A DNA stretch of 64,000 nucleotides from Isoetes taiwanensis (GCA_021234155.1 JAJEKV010000002.1:5530405-5594404), one strand, 5' to 3'; numbered from the stretch's first letter, positions 10,672-22,152 are shown. Notes: generated by a model not told the origin, from the letters alone. Made by a program: numbers and translations.

Positions 10672-12134
10672 TTGAACTCACCTAAAAACCAACAAGCTTC
10701 GTCTATCAGGTCTAATTGTGCTAGGGAAGATTATGTGCCACCTTTTGGACTTGCAAAAGTGCTGAAGGATGCATTGTTGAGTCATAAAAGAATGTTAAGG
10801 ATTGAAAGAAAAGCAGCTAGTGAGGGGCAGATGATAAGGAGAAGGAAGAGATTGTGGAAAGTACATTGGTGAGAGAGAAGAAAGCAGCTACCAAAAGGAA
10901 AAGGAAAGATGTTGAAGCTGCAAAAATTAAAAGCAAAATTATTAAGAAGACAAATAAGCCTACTGGTGTAAGGAAGTACACTTTTAGGCGGACATTAGCT
11001 GAAGATATGGAGACTACTGGCATTGGTCAGGAAACTGTTCAAGTCAATAAAGTAGTGGGAGAAGAACTAGAAAAAGTGGCACAAGTGGATGAGAAGAGGC
11101 AAATGAAAAAGGAGAAAAGGTTGAATCTGAGAAGGAAGAGACCTTTCTTGATGCTCAGAATGACATGTCACAGTGCAATTCTGATATTGACACTATAGGT
11201 ACCAAAATAAATGCAATTATGGAGGTCTTAAGAAGCAATCCAACTGTGTCTCTAAGAAGTTTGATTTAACTAATAATGTCATAATGTTCAGGTACAGTTA
11301 TATTGGAAGACTAAAAAGTTGAACAAATGGTTGAAAATTTGAATATTGTACCTGACACGTTAATATTATCTTAAGTATTTCGGAATTCTTCTTTGTGTTT
11401 GTGTTTGTGTTTACTTTATGTTTTTTGAATGATAGGTAGCACATTCCTCTTTGAAGAGGAAACTTCTTGTTTTAGATGTGAATGGTGTTCTAATGAGGAC
11501 ATACAGCAGGAATAATCTTGTACTGTTGTACATGTGGACAATAGGTTGTGGATTAGAAAAATAAGAAAGAAATCGGTTGTGTTATGACCTAAATGTTGAG
11601 AGTTTGATATAGCAATCCGGTCATCCATGAAGAATGTAAATGTGAATGAAGTTGTGGATGTGATAGCATCAGTTATCAAACACAACTTTGTGTTTGTGTG
11701 GGACCAGTCTCATTGCTTAGAGATGCCTTTCAAATGGCCAATTGGATCTAACAAACCATTGTATTCGAAACCAACGTATAGGATTTTTGAAGAATACATA
11801 CAATATGAGGGAATTGCATATTATTGGATGATAATATTCAGAAAACATTTATTTCTCCACCTTTTATATCTATTATGGTACCTGAGTTCAATTTGGATGC
11901 TCTATCTTGGAATCGCTCCTGCTAGTGATCAGAGATGTGGCACATGATGATTTCTCTCATATTCTAAAGGCACATTGTAGACCAGAGCAATACATAAAGG
12001 AGGCACTCAAAGTTATGGAAACCATGGCAGATTTTGCTTTGGGAGCGGAAACAACTGAGTTAGTGAAAGCATATTTGCAATGGTCAACTCGAATGGTTAA
12101 GGGAAACTTTTCAAAGTTCACGACAGCGGGATAG
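10672..12134 (+). pseudogene. Basic region plus FCP1/NIF-like phosphatase, decayed
   Basis: From 10,854 a lysine/arginine-rich segment (KKAATKRKRKDVEAAKIKSK) looks like a nuclear-targeting, charged N-terminal region. Near 11,455-11,500 the sequence reads KRKLLVLDVNGVL, the DxN-type motif of plant FCP1/NLI-interacting-factor-like HAD phosphatases. After two stops it continues EFDIAIRSSMKNVNVNEVVD and FVFVWDQSHCLE (11,600-11,740), the conserved SSM and WDQSHC segments of that family. A further segment at 11,907-12,134 (VIRDVAHDDFSHILKAHC) is in another frame and not typical of the family. In-frame stops between the motifs make this a pseudogene unless spliced in a way I cannot see. Confidence 0.55.
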
Positions 12135-12499
12135 ATTTCAGAAATTGATCAAGGATTAATATGTTTACTACATGCCTTCAAACTTCAAGAAACACCTACT
12201 TATAGATTTACTTGCAGGTTTGCCACAGTTTTTATACACTTTTATATATTGATATAGTGGTAGGCAGGTATGCCGTAATTTTGATATGTAATTCAAGCAG
12301 CTAAATGCCACAATTTTGATGTGTAATTTGGGTAGTTAAATGCCACAATTTTTGTACTTTTCATCCTCAATATCAAATCAGGTTATAAGCATATTGATTT
12401 CATTTCTTTTGTTTTTGCTTTATCTAGTCAAACTATGAACAGTATTTGAGTCAATAACAAATGAACAGTATTTTACTCAGTACCAAATGCACAGTGAAT
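12135..12499. other. AT-rich spacer
   Basis: This AT-rich intergenic sequence contains a phrase resembling GCCACAATTTTGAT repeated near 12,307-12,320 and 12,341-12,355. There is no coding signal. Confidence 0.4.
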
Positions 12500-13006
12500 T
12501 TAGGCCGAGTTTGCGAGGCTGCATATGATCTGTTGGCATGTATCTTCAGCTATAGTATAAAAGCTAGAATCCTTTTCAAAGTTAGCTAATATCACAAGGT
12601 GGCTGTACACACTAGCTACAGGCTGGTCATCCAATAGTTCAAATTTGAGGCTACCTACTTGTTTACAGTAATGTCCTGAGATAATAATAAATTCAAGTCC
12701 AAATACATTTTTCGATCCATCCACATAATCTTCAAGCAAAGTGTTCTTTGCTTTTGTGCACTTCAATGCATAAAAATCTATCCCTTCTTCATTATCTTCT
12801 TCTGCATTGACAGCAAAGTTATCTGTCACCTCTACCATAGAACTAGCTATGTCATATTCATCATCATCCTCTTCTTCATGCTCATCTTCTATATGCAAAT
12901 CCTCATTAGTAGCATCATATGTTGCCTTATGCTTCTTCAGCTTTAGTTCAGTGGTTTCCCAACGAGACTTGGTGCTACATGAGTCCCATTCAAATATTGA
13001 ACACAA
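12500..13006 (-). CDS. Acidic hypothetical protein, possibly partial
   Basis: This is a 168-codon open frame. The N-terminal third is charged, with an acidic run (EDEHEEEDDDEYD, about residues 41-53). The centre reads EGIDFYALKCTKAKNTL and FGLEFIIISGHYCKQ, followed by SVYSHLVI and a C-terminal segment ending CQQIICSLANSA. The order 'EG.DFY..KC.K', then 'V.G.YY', then 'SHLV' resembles a family of uncharacterised proteins I associate with non-flowering plants, but I cannot name it or give a function. It faces the phosphatase remnant in the opposite direction. The frame is open throughout but may be one exon or a fragment. Confidence 0.4.
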   Translation of the reverse strand: MCSIFEWDSCSTKSRWETTELKLKKHKATYDATNEDLHIEDEHEEEDDDEYDIASSMVEVTDNFAVNAEEDNEEGIDFYALKCTKAKNTLLEDYVDGSKNVFGLEFIIISGHYCKQVGSLKFELLDDQPVASVYSHLVILANFEKDSSFYTIAEDTCQQIICSLANSA

Positions 13007-13325
13007 TTCTCACAAAAGCATGAGAGAGGTCTATAAGCTACCTTTATAGTGCTGTCCTTATTACATGGTCTCATGCAATGTTGTGTAGTTCCTTTCAAAA
13101 CATGACAGTCAAATCTCCCAAATCTGTCTACTTTTTAGGAAACAATTTACCACAAGCACCTGCACAAGTGAAGTTGCTATAAGTGCTGCAAGTGTTGAAA
13201 CAGTTGAAAATGACCAATATAACAAATAGAAATAAAATAAAATAAAATTTTTAAATGAGAGAAATCATGTATTACATCATGGACTGGACAAGAAACAACT
13301 ACATCTATCAACAATTCTTAGTTTC

Positions 13326-14515
13326 ATGCAGGTGTCAGCAAGAATATTGACCAGGACTGCCTCTACAGGTTCAGTAGCAGGAGCTGGAGGTCAATCAGCA
13401 GCTGGGAGTGCAGGTGCTGGAGGTTCAGGAGCAGGTACAAGCACAGCTGGAGAGAAGTCTTTGCAGACCAAAACCAAAGAAGCTCAGGGCATTATAACCT
13501 GTAAGTTGAGTCCAGCTATACGTCTAAGGCTTAGGTCATTAAGTCCTAGGGAAATGTGGAAATACCTTCTTAAGCACTATGAGAAAAAAACTTCCTCTCA
13601 AATAGACGTATTGGAAACTGAATTGAGAAACTTAAAGCTAAAAGAAGACGAGGATGTGTCCGAATTCTTCAACAAATTTGATAACTTACTAGCTGACCTA
13701 GAAGGGGCTGGTGTAATAATATCTGACAGGAGTCAGGTATTACAAATATCCAGGGCTATAGGTGAGAATCAAAACCCTGGCCTTGTTTATTAGAAACTCA
13801 AACAAAAGTAGAGAAGAAGCAGAAGTTATGTTGAGAACTGAATGGGAACAGAAAAAAGTTCTAAGACAAACTGAAGAAACTCTTGAGATATTAATGATGA
13901 AAAGGAAAGATAAGATAATTTGCTATCACTGTCATGAAGCTGGACATTATAAAAGTGAATGCCCTAAAGTTAAAAAAGATTTCAACTGTTTCACATGTGG
14001 TGGTAGAGGGCATGTGGCTTCCAAATGCCCTACACCAAAGAATTTTGGCAGAGCATCAAGAGGAAGAGGTGAGTCAGGTGCTGGAAGGTCTGGAAGAGGC
14101 AGAGGCCGAAATTATGAGAGAGCCTATGTGGCACAAGAAGTACATGAGGAGATAACCAAAAACCAATTAGCAGAAGATGAAGATGAGGTAATACATGGTT
14201 TTGCAGTTATCAATGAGTGTTTGTACTAATAAAAGTAATAATTTGATAGTTGATTCTGGAGCTGAAAGATCAGTAGTTCAGACTACTGATCTTTTGAAGA
14301 ACATCTCAACTGCAAATTCAAGGAAAATCCAAGTAGGCAATAGAGCCTTACAAGATGTGCAAGGGAATAGAATAGTTTTTTTATCGTCCACTGAGACATT
14401 GCTGCAGCTCAGGGATTTGAATGGAAATATTATAAACATAGAAGATGTGCTATGTGTTCCAGCAATCATAAAAAATTTAATTTCAGTAAGTCAGCTGTGT
14501 GATTTAGGATATTGA
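13326..14515 (+). pseudogene. Ty1/copia gag-protease fragment
   Basis: The first frame (13,326-13,793) carries a UBN2-type gag segment (MWKYLLKHYEKKTSSQIDVL, then EDVSEFFNKFDNLLADLEGAG). The frame then shifts, and 13,762-14,229 carries two CCHC zinc knuckles (CYHCHEAGHYKSEC at 13,921-13,962 and CFTCGGRGHVASKC at 13,987-14,028) and an Arg/Gly-rich linker. A third frame (14,195-14,515) has the aspartic protease motif VDSGAERS near 14,250 and ends VLCVPAIIKNLISVSQL, the usual copia sequence just before integrase. Gag packages the element RNA and the protease cuts the polyprotein. Integrase, RT and both LTRs are absent, and the gag N-terminus is missing, so this is a fragment. Confidence 0.85.
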
Positions 14516-16336
14516 GTCATATTTGATACAGATCAATACAAAACTGCTTACACCATACTCTACTTTGATCTCTTCGACTGGCTGAGCAAATAATCAATTT
14601 CTTCTGGAGTATTTTCCGTACAGAATCTTACAAGCTTTAATTTATGGAAGGTTTATGCTCCACGAAATCGCAATGGCAATATGGATGAGCACAATCCAGG
14701 GACACAACCATATTCTTGCTCAAGCAAATCGCCACAGCGATTCTCTTGAGCAGAAAAAAATTGTTATTTGATGCTTTTTTTCCTTCAGATTGTATTTTTT
14801 CTTAAGCATTTTCAATATTGGATAAACAAAATTGCTTTAAGATGTATAAAATAAAAATGTTATTTTATCTTTGGGTGTCTAATTTGCACGCATTTCTTGT
14901 TCTAGAAGATTGCAACGACGATCTTTCGGAGCCCATCATGTGCAATATCTACGTCAATTACAATGCCATATATTTTAAATATGCCTTAAAAATTAAATAT
15001 ATTGGTCTTCAATATATGCAAAATAATGGCGACTGCGATTTGTCCAACCTTTTTTGCTCGTGGTTGGGTCATCAACCAGGTCCTCGTAAAGGTATTTTTG
15101 CGATTTATATGGCTGCTGCAACCTATTTCAAGCTAAACGAGAAATCCAAATTTCTCGATATAATGAATTCGTGCTTTTAAGTGATAAACTGAGAGACCCA
15201 ATGTACCCTTTGGCCCTTGCACATATACCGTTTTTACGCTAATTGTATATTGATTGGCTGGAGGTATGTGTTCTCTCCTCCAATTGTGTTTATTTTGCTG
15301 TTAGAGTTGGATTTAGCTTGAAGGTTGTGGAATATCGAAAAACGACATGGACAGTGGTTTGGAGTTGTCTGTTCATTGGAATATAGGCTGCAATACTAAT
15401 GGTCTACGTAATCAAAGCGATTTAGTAAGATTTTAGATTACTGATACATATAATAAGGTCCCTTTGTCTCAATTGTATCCATGCCAAGTTTTGGGGGGTA
15501 AACGCACGTAGCTGGGGGGCATTTTCGCGAAATCCAAGCATAGCACCAGCAACCCCCTAATGATTTTTTTTTTATATATATCTTTTTTTTTAGAAGTCTG
15601 TTTGGACTGAAATTTTATATTCGAAAGCGAAACATAAATGCGTGTTAAAGAAAAATATCAAAAAAAAAATAATTTTTCTTTTCAAAATACAAAGAAAATA
15701 GTTTTTAAAGCATAGCACAAGCACCATGTGTCGCCGACATAGAGAGTGTCCCCCACCATTGTGCTTAGACCCTGGGCATAATGTTCAAACAATGGTATAT
15801 AGAGTTCATAGTCTTTGTAACTGCACATAATTCAAATTAATGATTGTAGCAAATGTGTAATGATTTTAGTGAGTAAACAATGGTCTTCAAATAATTATTT
15901 AGGCTTTGGGAAAAGAGGTACTCGTCTAGACTGGCTTGCTCAGTTTAGATATTAGGATGATAATACTGCCAAGGTATTGACTGAAGCAGATGCTAGTCTA
16001 GCGTTTGCTAGTTCAAGCTGGGTTTTTTTGGGTATGTTTATTTAGTAGTTACTTGGATAGTGAGACCTTTGTCTATCATTGCCCTAACCTGTCTGAATGG
16101 TGATGAAGGTGGATGTCTTGTTCTGTGGATGAAAGCCAAGGTTATTTTTAGGCAATGCTCTCAAATGGCTCATGTGTAGAGTAGTTATTAAATAAAATAA
16201 TTTCTTATTTGTAGGACTATGAATTCAATGCATGTACCAACATTTACAAGAGTTGTGTTCAAAATAGAAATTATGGCTGCGTACCCTTTACCTCCATCAA
16301 ATTGGCAATCATAAAATTCTCTCCAGATCCTATCTT
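14516..16336. other. No gene recognised
   Basis: This interval has a 120-codon open frame at 14,818-15,180 with no recognisable motif, and T- and A-rich runs near 15,570-15,670. A phrase CATAGCAC(C/A)AGCA recurs near 15,539 and 15,711. I cannot support a gene here. Confidence 0.4.
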
Positions 16337-16620
16337 TCAATGTAGTTTTAAATCAAATTTGACTTGCAAAGGCATTTTTGTGAATATCCCGTAAGAAGCT
16401 AAAATGTGAGAAGAAGTGGTGAAAGCATCCATGTAACTAATGTTACCTATAGTGCTTATTTGAGGCAAACAAACTCCATCATGCACTAGTAACCTTCTTC
16501 CTTTTAAGAAGATTAGAGATAGAACGTGTTCAAAACCACGACAAAGAGCTATCAAATCTATGCAACCCATAACCTTACCTAATACATTGCCGCAGCCCTA
16601 TGTTGCACAAAATTGCCTTC
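16337..16620 (-). pseudogene. Possible PPR protein remnant
   Basis: The minus-strand translation includes KGRRLLVHDGVCLPQIST followed by IGN and, further on, YGIFTKMPLQ. The spacing and words loosely match a PLS-type pentatricopeptide unit (KGR.VH ... GN.L..MY ... FDKMP.R). PPR proteins bind organellar RNA. The match is weak, the central helix is not recognisable, and no tandem repeats extend from it, so this is tentative. Confidence 0.25.
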
Positions 16621-16799
16621 CATTACTTGCCTCCCCTCCACAAACGTAATCTTATAAGAAGACGAACACATATTCTTTAAGTATAAATACACATCATCGT
16701 GTGGGATATATTTAGCCTAAAGGGCTACTTCATATTGACGAATGGCCTTGAATTTGCCAATCAAGGATAGGCGGCGATTCAAAAAAGTCATTGACCAAA

Positions 16800-17239
16800 A
16801 AACATCTACCCTCAGACAGGTATGGGATTGGTTGTGCTCCCTTTTTCAAGTTTCACTAACAAGTCAATAAGTGCTCTTGGCAATTTACCCAAGTACTTGG
16901 ATAGAGTTACAAAGCCAAGCTTTTCATCTTGCAGCAGGATGGCTGCTTTGGACTATCTAGAAAAGATGAAGACTGGTAATCTTCAAAGGTTTGCAGATAA
17001 CCATGTTCTCCAAGAAGCTTCGTACCATTGTTTTTTACTTGCCCCTCGTAAAAGGCGATTAATCTCTGAGGAGTATTTGGATGTGCTCTCTTATGCTTAG
17101 GCAGGTTGCTTCACTCAGTAATTGTCTGCTTATCGGTTGAGATTTTATTCCTATCTTTGCACTTATACTTGTATTTGACTCTTTCATTAAATAAAGTCTG
17201 ACGTCCTTCGACAAAAAAAAAAAAGGAAACATTTACCCT
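16800..17239 (+). mobile_element. 5'-truncated LINE with poly(A) tail
   Basis: A 13-base flank, AAACATCTACCCT at 16,800-16,812, recurs as AAACATTTACCCT at 17,227-17,239 with one mismatch. Between them lies a 3' LINE end: an open segment at 16,822-17,100, an untranslated tail with an AATAAA-like word near 17,189, and a run of about twelve A at 17,213-17,224. Size, tail and flanking repeats fit target-primed reverse transcription. No RT motif remains. Confidence 0.7.
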
Positions 17240-17345
17240 TGGCATTTGATCTAGTGGTAACATAAACACACTAGTGCTAGAACAAATATGTCTCGAGTTC
17301 GAGGTCATCCAGAGTCACATTTAATGTAAGATGGTTTGGGACAAA
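17240..17345 (+). repeat. tRNA-derived SINE remnant
   Basis: A box A-like word TGATCTAGTGG (17,247-17,257) is followed 38 bases later by a box B-like word GAGTTCGAGGTC (17,295-17,306). This is the spacing of an internal Pol III promoter. The sequence does not fold into a complete tRNA. The 3' limit is uncertain. Confidence 0.45.
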
Positions 17346-18091
17346 ATGCAATAAAGCAATGTTGATGTTATGTGTGCATCAATATTGCCCATTTGGATGT
17401 TGGCAAAGAAATTGCCTCCTCCTCCTCCGCCTCTATTTAGAGGGCAATAGACAGGGATGAAAATGTTAAATATTACTTTATATATCAAAGGTAAAATCAA
17501 ATATGCAATTGGATAAGTAGATCAATATGGACGACATGGGCTTCAAACATTCTAGATGCATCTTAGTTCAATTGAATGTTGTCAATGTGACATGACATAA
17601 AAGTTGCTTCTTCTTAGGATAAAGAGAGATTGTCAACGACCAGTTGCATGATTGTGAAACGAAATGCTTTAAAAAAGAATTAACATTATCTTAGATTTAA
17701 CAAAAATGGTAGTGACGTACTATTTGTTTCGACTGGCCATTTTAATTGGGAATGTATAGTAAGATCACAAGGTAATACTAATATATGATTTATTATATAA
17801 TATTACAACATATTTGGCATCTAGGACAATATATTGAAAAAAATGATGGCGTTGCACACAAAATATGATGTATGTAGAAAGATAAATAAATGAAGTTGGA
17901 ATTATATTACAAGTATAATTATATAGTTCACTATAAATATAATAGTACAGTCATTTATGAATCAAATGATAATGCGATATGAATATTTTCAAAATCCATG
18001 GTAATATCGTATAGGATTTTGAAGACTTTGATACAATCATAAAGGATCTAATAAGATATGCCTAAACAATGTGTTTGACTCCTAAACAAGT

Positions 18092-18099
18092 TATAAAAG
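18092..18099 (+). promoter_or_regulatory. TATA box of the NIP gene
   Basis: TATAAAAG lies 96 bases upstream of the NIP start codon. A pyrimidine-rich CCCTCAACACTC start region follows about 30 bases on. No ATG occurs between the likely start site (about 18,121) and the NIP ATG, so the start at 18,188 is the first available. Unlike Arabidopsis NIP5;1, I see no AUGUAA minimal ORF in this leader. Confidence 0.6.
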
Positions 18100-18187
18100 G
18101 CTACTTTCTTTGATGATTTTCCCTCAACACTCTCTTTGAGAAAGCTCAAACTTCAAAATAGATACTTCAAGCCTGAGAGAGAAGCTA

Positions 18188-19786
18188 ATGGGTGACACAC
18201 AAATAACTGTGTCAAATGATCGTAACTCTAGTTTGGATTGGAGGGGAGGTAATAAATGCTTCCCAATAGAATGCATCCCCGATCAAGAAATTGTGGTCGA
18301 TCCCATTCCAACTGGGTTATCCCCAGAACTAACACTTGGCAAAAAGGTAACAACTTTATTATTCTTCATTGGTTAGTCAAATTAAGTGTAACACCTTTGG
18401 GTCTTCCTATTGTTGTTTTTAGATGCTTTGCGAGTTTGTAGGCACATTCATCATGGTCTTTGGAGCAGCTGGCACATCAATTATGAATAAGAAATCAGAT
18501 GGGTATTTAGGTCTACATGGACTTGCCGGAGGAGCAGGATTTGTGGTCATGATTGTCATTTTTTCTACTGGGCATATATCGGGAGCCCATATCAATCCTG
18601 CTGTTACTCTTGCATTTGCAACTTTTAGGCATTTCCCTTTTTGGCAGGTAATATAGTGCTTCTACTTTTAGAGGTTGCTTCTATATACAAGTGGATATTT
18701 AAATTTTGGATATACGCATTTTTTAGGTTCCTTTATATTGGGTTTCCCAACTTACAGCATCCATATGCTCTGCCTTTCTACTAAGAGTGGTTTACACTCC
18801 TTTTGAGCATGGAGGTCCAACTACACCAGCTGGAGAATATTGGCAAGCTTTTGTATTTGAGATGATGCTCACTGCTATCATGATGTTTGTTGTCACTGCT
18901 GTCGCTACTGATACTCGAGCTGTGAGTCATCTTTAATATAAGTAATATTAAATAGCAAATGCATATGTCATTTTATTTTTGATATAAAGTTATGATCGTG
19001 GTGATGGTCTAGTGGTTAGACTTTTAAGTTGGGGTGCATATTGCACTAGGATTTAAAATCCACTGGCTACCACACGGTGACGTGGATGAATGCAGTGTGA
19101 GTCTCATTTTGTGTAGTGTATGTCCGATAATGAATAAAATAAAATAAAATAAGGTTTATATTAGTATCATATAAAGGTCAACAGGGGACAATGAAAGTAG
19201 GAGAAAAAATATGTGCCTATGCTTACTTCTCTCTATCTCTCTATGAAGAAGGTTTCTTATTGTCTCCTACATGTTCCCATTGACATTAAAATCTATTCTA
19301 TTTTTTGGCCCCACCTTCCTTCCCTCCACTCCTCTCCTTAATCCCTAGTGTGGTCTTGCGTGGCATTGAACGGCGGTGGTTGGTCTCCTCTTCTAGAAAC
19401 ATCAAAAAGATAAAGTGATTTCTTATCGCTATAAGAGATTGAGAAAATCTAACTTGCCATGTTTCTATTTTTATAGGTAGGAGAACTCGCAGGAATAGCT
19501 GTTGGTGCTACTGTTTACCTTAATAATCTCATTGCTGCGTAAGTTCCTACATTCTTTTAAGATTGACAATGCAATATGCTCTAATGAATTAATATTGTAT
19601 TTTAGACCTATAACGGGAGCATCTATGAATCCGGCCCGAACTCTAGGTCCAGCAATTGCTGCAGATAACTATAAAGGAATTTGGGTCTACTTTTTAGGTC
19701 CATTCATAGGTGCCCAACTTGGTGCAGGTGTGTACACCTTGCTTCGATTCAAGAGCCCTCGAGAACGAAGCGTTATTAAAAAATAA
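18188..19786 (+). CDS. NIP: NIP-type aquaporin (five exons)
   Basis: Five exons, 18,188-18,346, 18,423-18,647, 18,727-18,921, 19,477-19,538 and 19,606-19,786, join in frame with GT-AG introns of 76, 79, 555 and 67 bases to give 273 aa. This is a normal length and exon number for NIPs. Both pore loops carry NPA: GHISGAHINPAVT (residues 103-115) and TGASMNPART (217-226). VVTAVATDTRAVGELAGIAV and the surrounding helices are very close to the NIP5;1/NIP II type, which passes boric acid and other small neutral solutes across membranes. By alignment on the NPA loops the selectivity filter is A91, N210, A219, R225. The Asn at helix 5 is atypical. All splice sites are canonical and no stops occur, so the gene is probably functional. 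Confidence 0.92.
18985..19155 (+). repeat. tRNA-derived SINE in NIP intron 3
   Basis: Box A TGGTCTAGTGG (19,005-19,015, followed by TTAGAC) and a degenerate box B GGATTTAAAATCC (19,049-19,061) are followed by a unique body and an AATAAA-type repeated tail at about 19,131-19,153. It explains much of why this intron (555 bases) is far longer than the other three. Target duplications are not clear. Confidence 0.6.
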
Positions 19787-22123
19787 GATTTGATATCTAA
19801 AGCAACATTGTGAGAGATTTATATTAGTGTAATACATGGTTGTAATACTATGTTTGTAATACTACGGAAAACTACTAGCCTATGTGCAGGAGTGCACATG
19901 CATACATATTTGTTTGAATCGCAATATAAGAAGCGATATATACATTGAAATATTTTCTAGTCTATGTTGTGTGGAAATACTATTTGTTATTTCTATATAA
20001 AAAAGATTTAGTGTATATCTACTATCTAAATCGGATGGCTTAAATTTTATCATCCAATCCGAGAGTTGAGATTAAGGATTCCCCGGTTGATAACAGGACC
20101 TCTAAACAACCTCAACCAAATGCATTCTTAGACTGTCCATCCTCGACCAATTTCATTTGATTGAAGCTCTAAATTGATCGAGCTTCTGCTATGGACTATC
20201 TGGGCACCTAATAAACCTGCCTTGCAAGTTTCGAGGCAAACTATGCATTGTGAGAAATCTCATGTCTGGGCTCTACCCTATTGAAATCACTTGTCGACTG
20301 TTCCAAATGGCCTTTAGCTCTCATATGCATACAAGATGGCCTCCCAGAGACTTAAGAGATACTTCTAAAACAATTTGGAGTTGCTTTTAAAAGAATCCAA
20401 TCTGTTTCCAAAAACTACTTTTGGAATCGTCTCCAGATTATTCTTATGAAATTGATCAGTCTATTGCATGCTAGCCTTGCTTCCAGATGGATCCCAGTAT
20501 CCATTTATGAATGCCAGCGTCACCAGAAGGAACCTGTTCGAGCTCATGTGCAGCCAACCATGGCTTGTCACCTCATGCCTTGCTCAAACCATTACCTAAT
20601 AGTTATTCTATCAACGTTAATTAATAATGCCCCCAATCTTTATATTAGAAAGTTATCTCTAAGTATGTATGTCAAGTATCGAATGTAAAGGTATTTGCCA
20701 GCTTGATGGCCAAGATTACGCCACTTGAGACCAAGGAAAAAACGAAAAAAAGAAAAGAAAAAGGCATTAAACACAAACTCTGATCACACCGAATATAGGA
20801 TGGTGCTGGACCTGCTTGATGGATCTTTGAGCCCGACATTTTTCTTCTCCAATCTGTGGTGATACCTATGTCTCCTCATCCTTTTCTTTAGCTTCAGCTT
20901 ATCATTTCCAGATTTAAATAATGCATTGGTTGCAGAAATTGGGCATCTTCAAGTTTGTGCCTAAGAAGAGACATGGGAACAATTGTGTCCATTCGTACTG
21001 GTGCACATTGTCTCAGAACTAAAACAGGCAGATGAGGTGACAACACGGTATATCAATATTCCAAAATGGAAGCCGCTGAGGATGAATATCGCACTCTTTA
21101 GATTTGCCCAACTTTTGAAACTATCTAAGCATGATATGCCAATTTGATTATGCTGATCAATTGCTACATGTGCTCTTGCAAACGCCTGTAGTAATAGCAA
21201 TATCATCATGTATCTTGGAGGTTCTCGATAAGCACGCTCAATTATGTCTTACATCAACACCCTGACATGTATATATGTATAATATCAGCGCGCTTATTAC
21301 TGCTAAGGTTTTACCCTTGAAAACTCTTTAGGGCGATGGCTTTCAATTCTAGACAATAATGGGCTAGTTGTACTCTTTCTTTTTATTTGGGCCCCATAGA
21401 TCTTTGGTCACTATAGATGATAAAGCCAATTCAATTCAAGTCAATCCAATTCAATTCGATTCCTTAACACTGCCAAATGTCACAAAAAAAGGGCAAACTA
21501 AAAAATAAGAAGGCAATGTAAGCAAGCCTACTTTCATTCATGGTGTTTGTGAATGCCTGCCCATTCTAGGCAATTTGTGATATTGCTTTCAAAACTAATC
21601 TTGCAAATCCCATCAAGAACTTCTTGATACTTCTCTTTTCCAAGAAAAACCATTAGATAAAGCAAATCAATGCCCTTTATAGAAACCAATTTTAAATTCT
21701 TAATGAAGAAATTCTTCTACAATGCCATGCTCCAACCTACATGAACTGCCTAGTAATAAAACAAATATATAGAAGAACTATGCATTGATTAGTAAAATGG
21801 CTAGAGCAACTCAGCCATTTGAAAAACTTTTGTTATTGTTGCTCCTTCAATCTTGTTCGCAAATACGCACAAATAAAAGGTGCAAAGAGCCATGCCAAGT
21901 AGTCTATATTCGTCCGTTGCACATAGTTTTGCCAATGCACTCCTGAATACCAATATAGAAATTGCACTAACCCCCCAAATCTCGTTACCATATCCATTGC
22001 AAATTGCAATAGGCCTACGCAGAAGATCAAGTATCTAACTACAAAGAATAGCTGCAAAGGACGATGACAAGATATCTGCCCAAAATGAAAGTAGTTGAAA
22101 CAAACAAAATCCTATTAGTACAT
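19787..22123. other. No gene recognised; NIP 3' region at its start
   Basis: The first ~150 bases probably hold the NIP 3' untranslated region (TGTAATAC-type repeats near 19,850). Beyond that I see only short open frames without motifs. Confidence 0.4.
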
Positions 22124-22124
22124 A

Positions 22125-22152
22125 CTAGTTATGGTGCCCGGCGTTGCCGGGC
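22125..22152 (-). mobile_element. Helitron-type 3' terminus (candidate)
   Basis: On the minus strand a GC-rich hairpin (stems 22,136-22,142 and 22,146-22,152, 3-base loop) is followed after seven bases by CTAG (22,125-22,128) and then T. This matches the hairpin-plus-CTRR end of Helitrons, which insert between A and T. The element body would extend toward higher coordinates. I could not locate the 5' TC end or a Rep/helicase gene, so it would be non-autonomous or a fragment. Confidence 0.4.

Noticed and set aside
14818-15180. 120-codon ORF
   Set aside because: AT-rich sequence with no recognisable motif and no flanking gene signals. It is not strong enough to call a gene.
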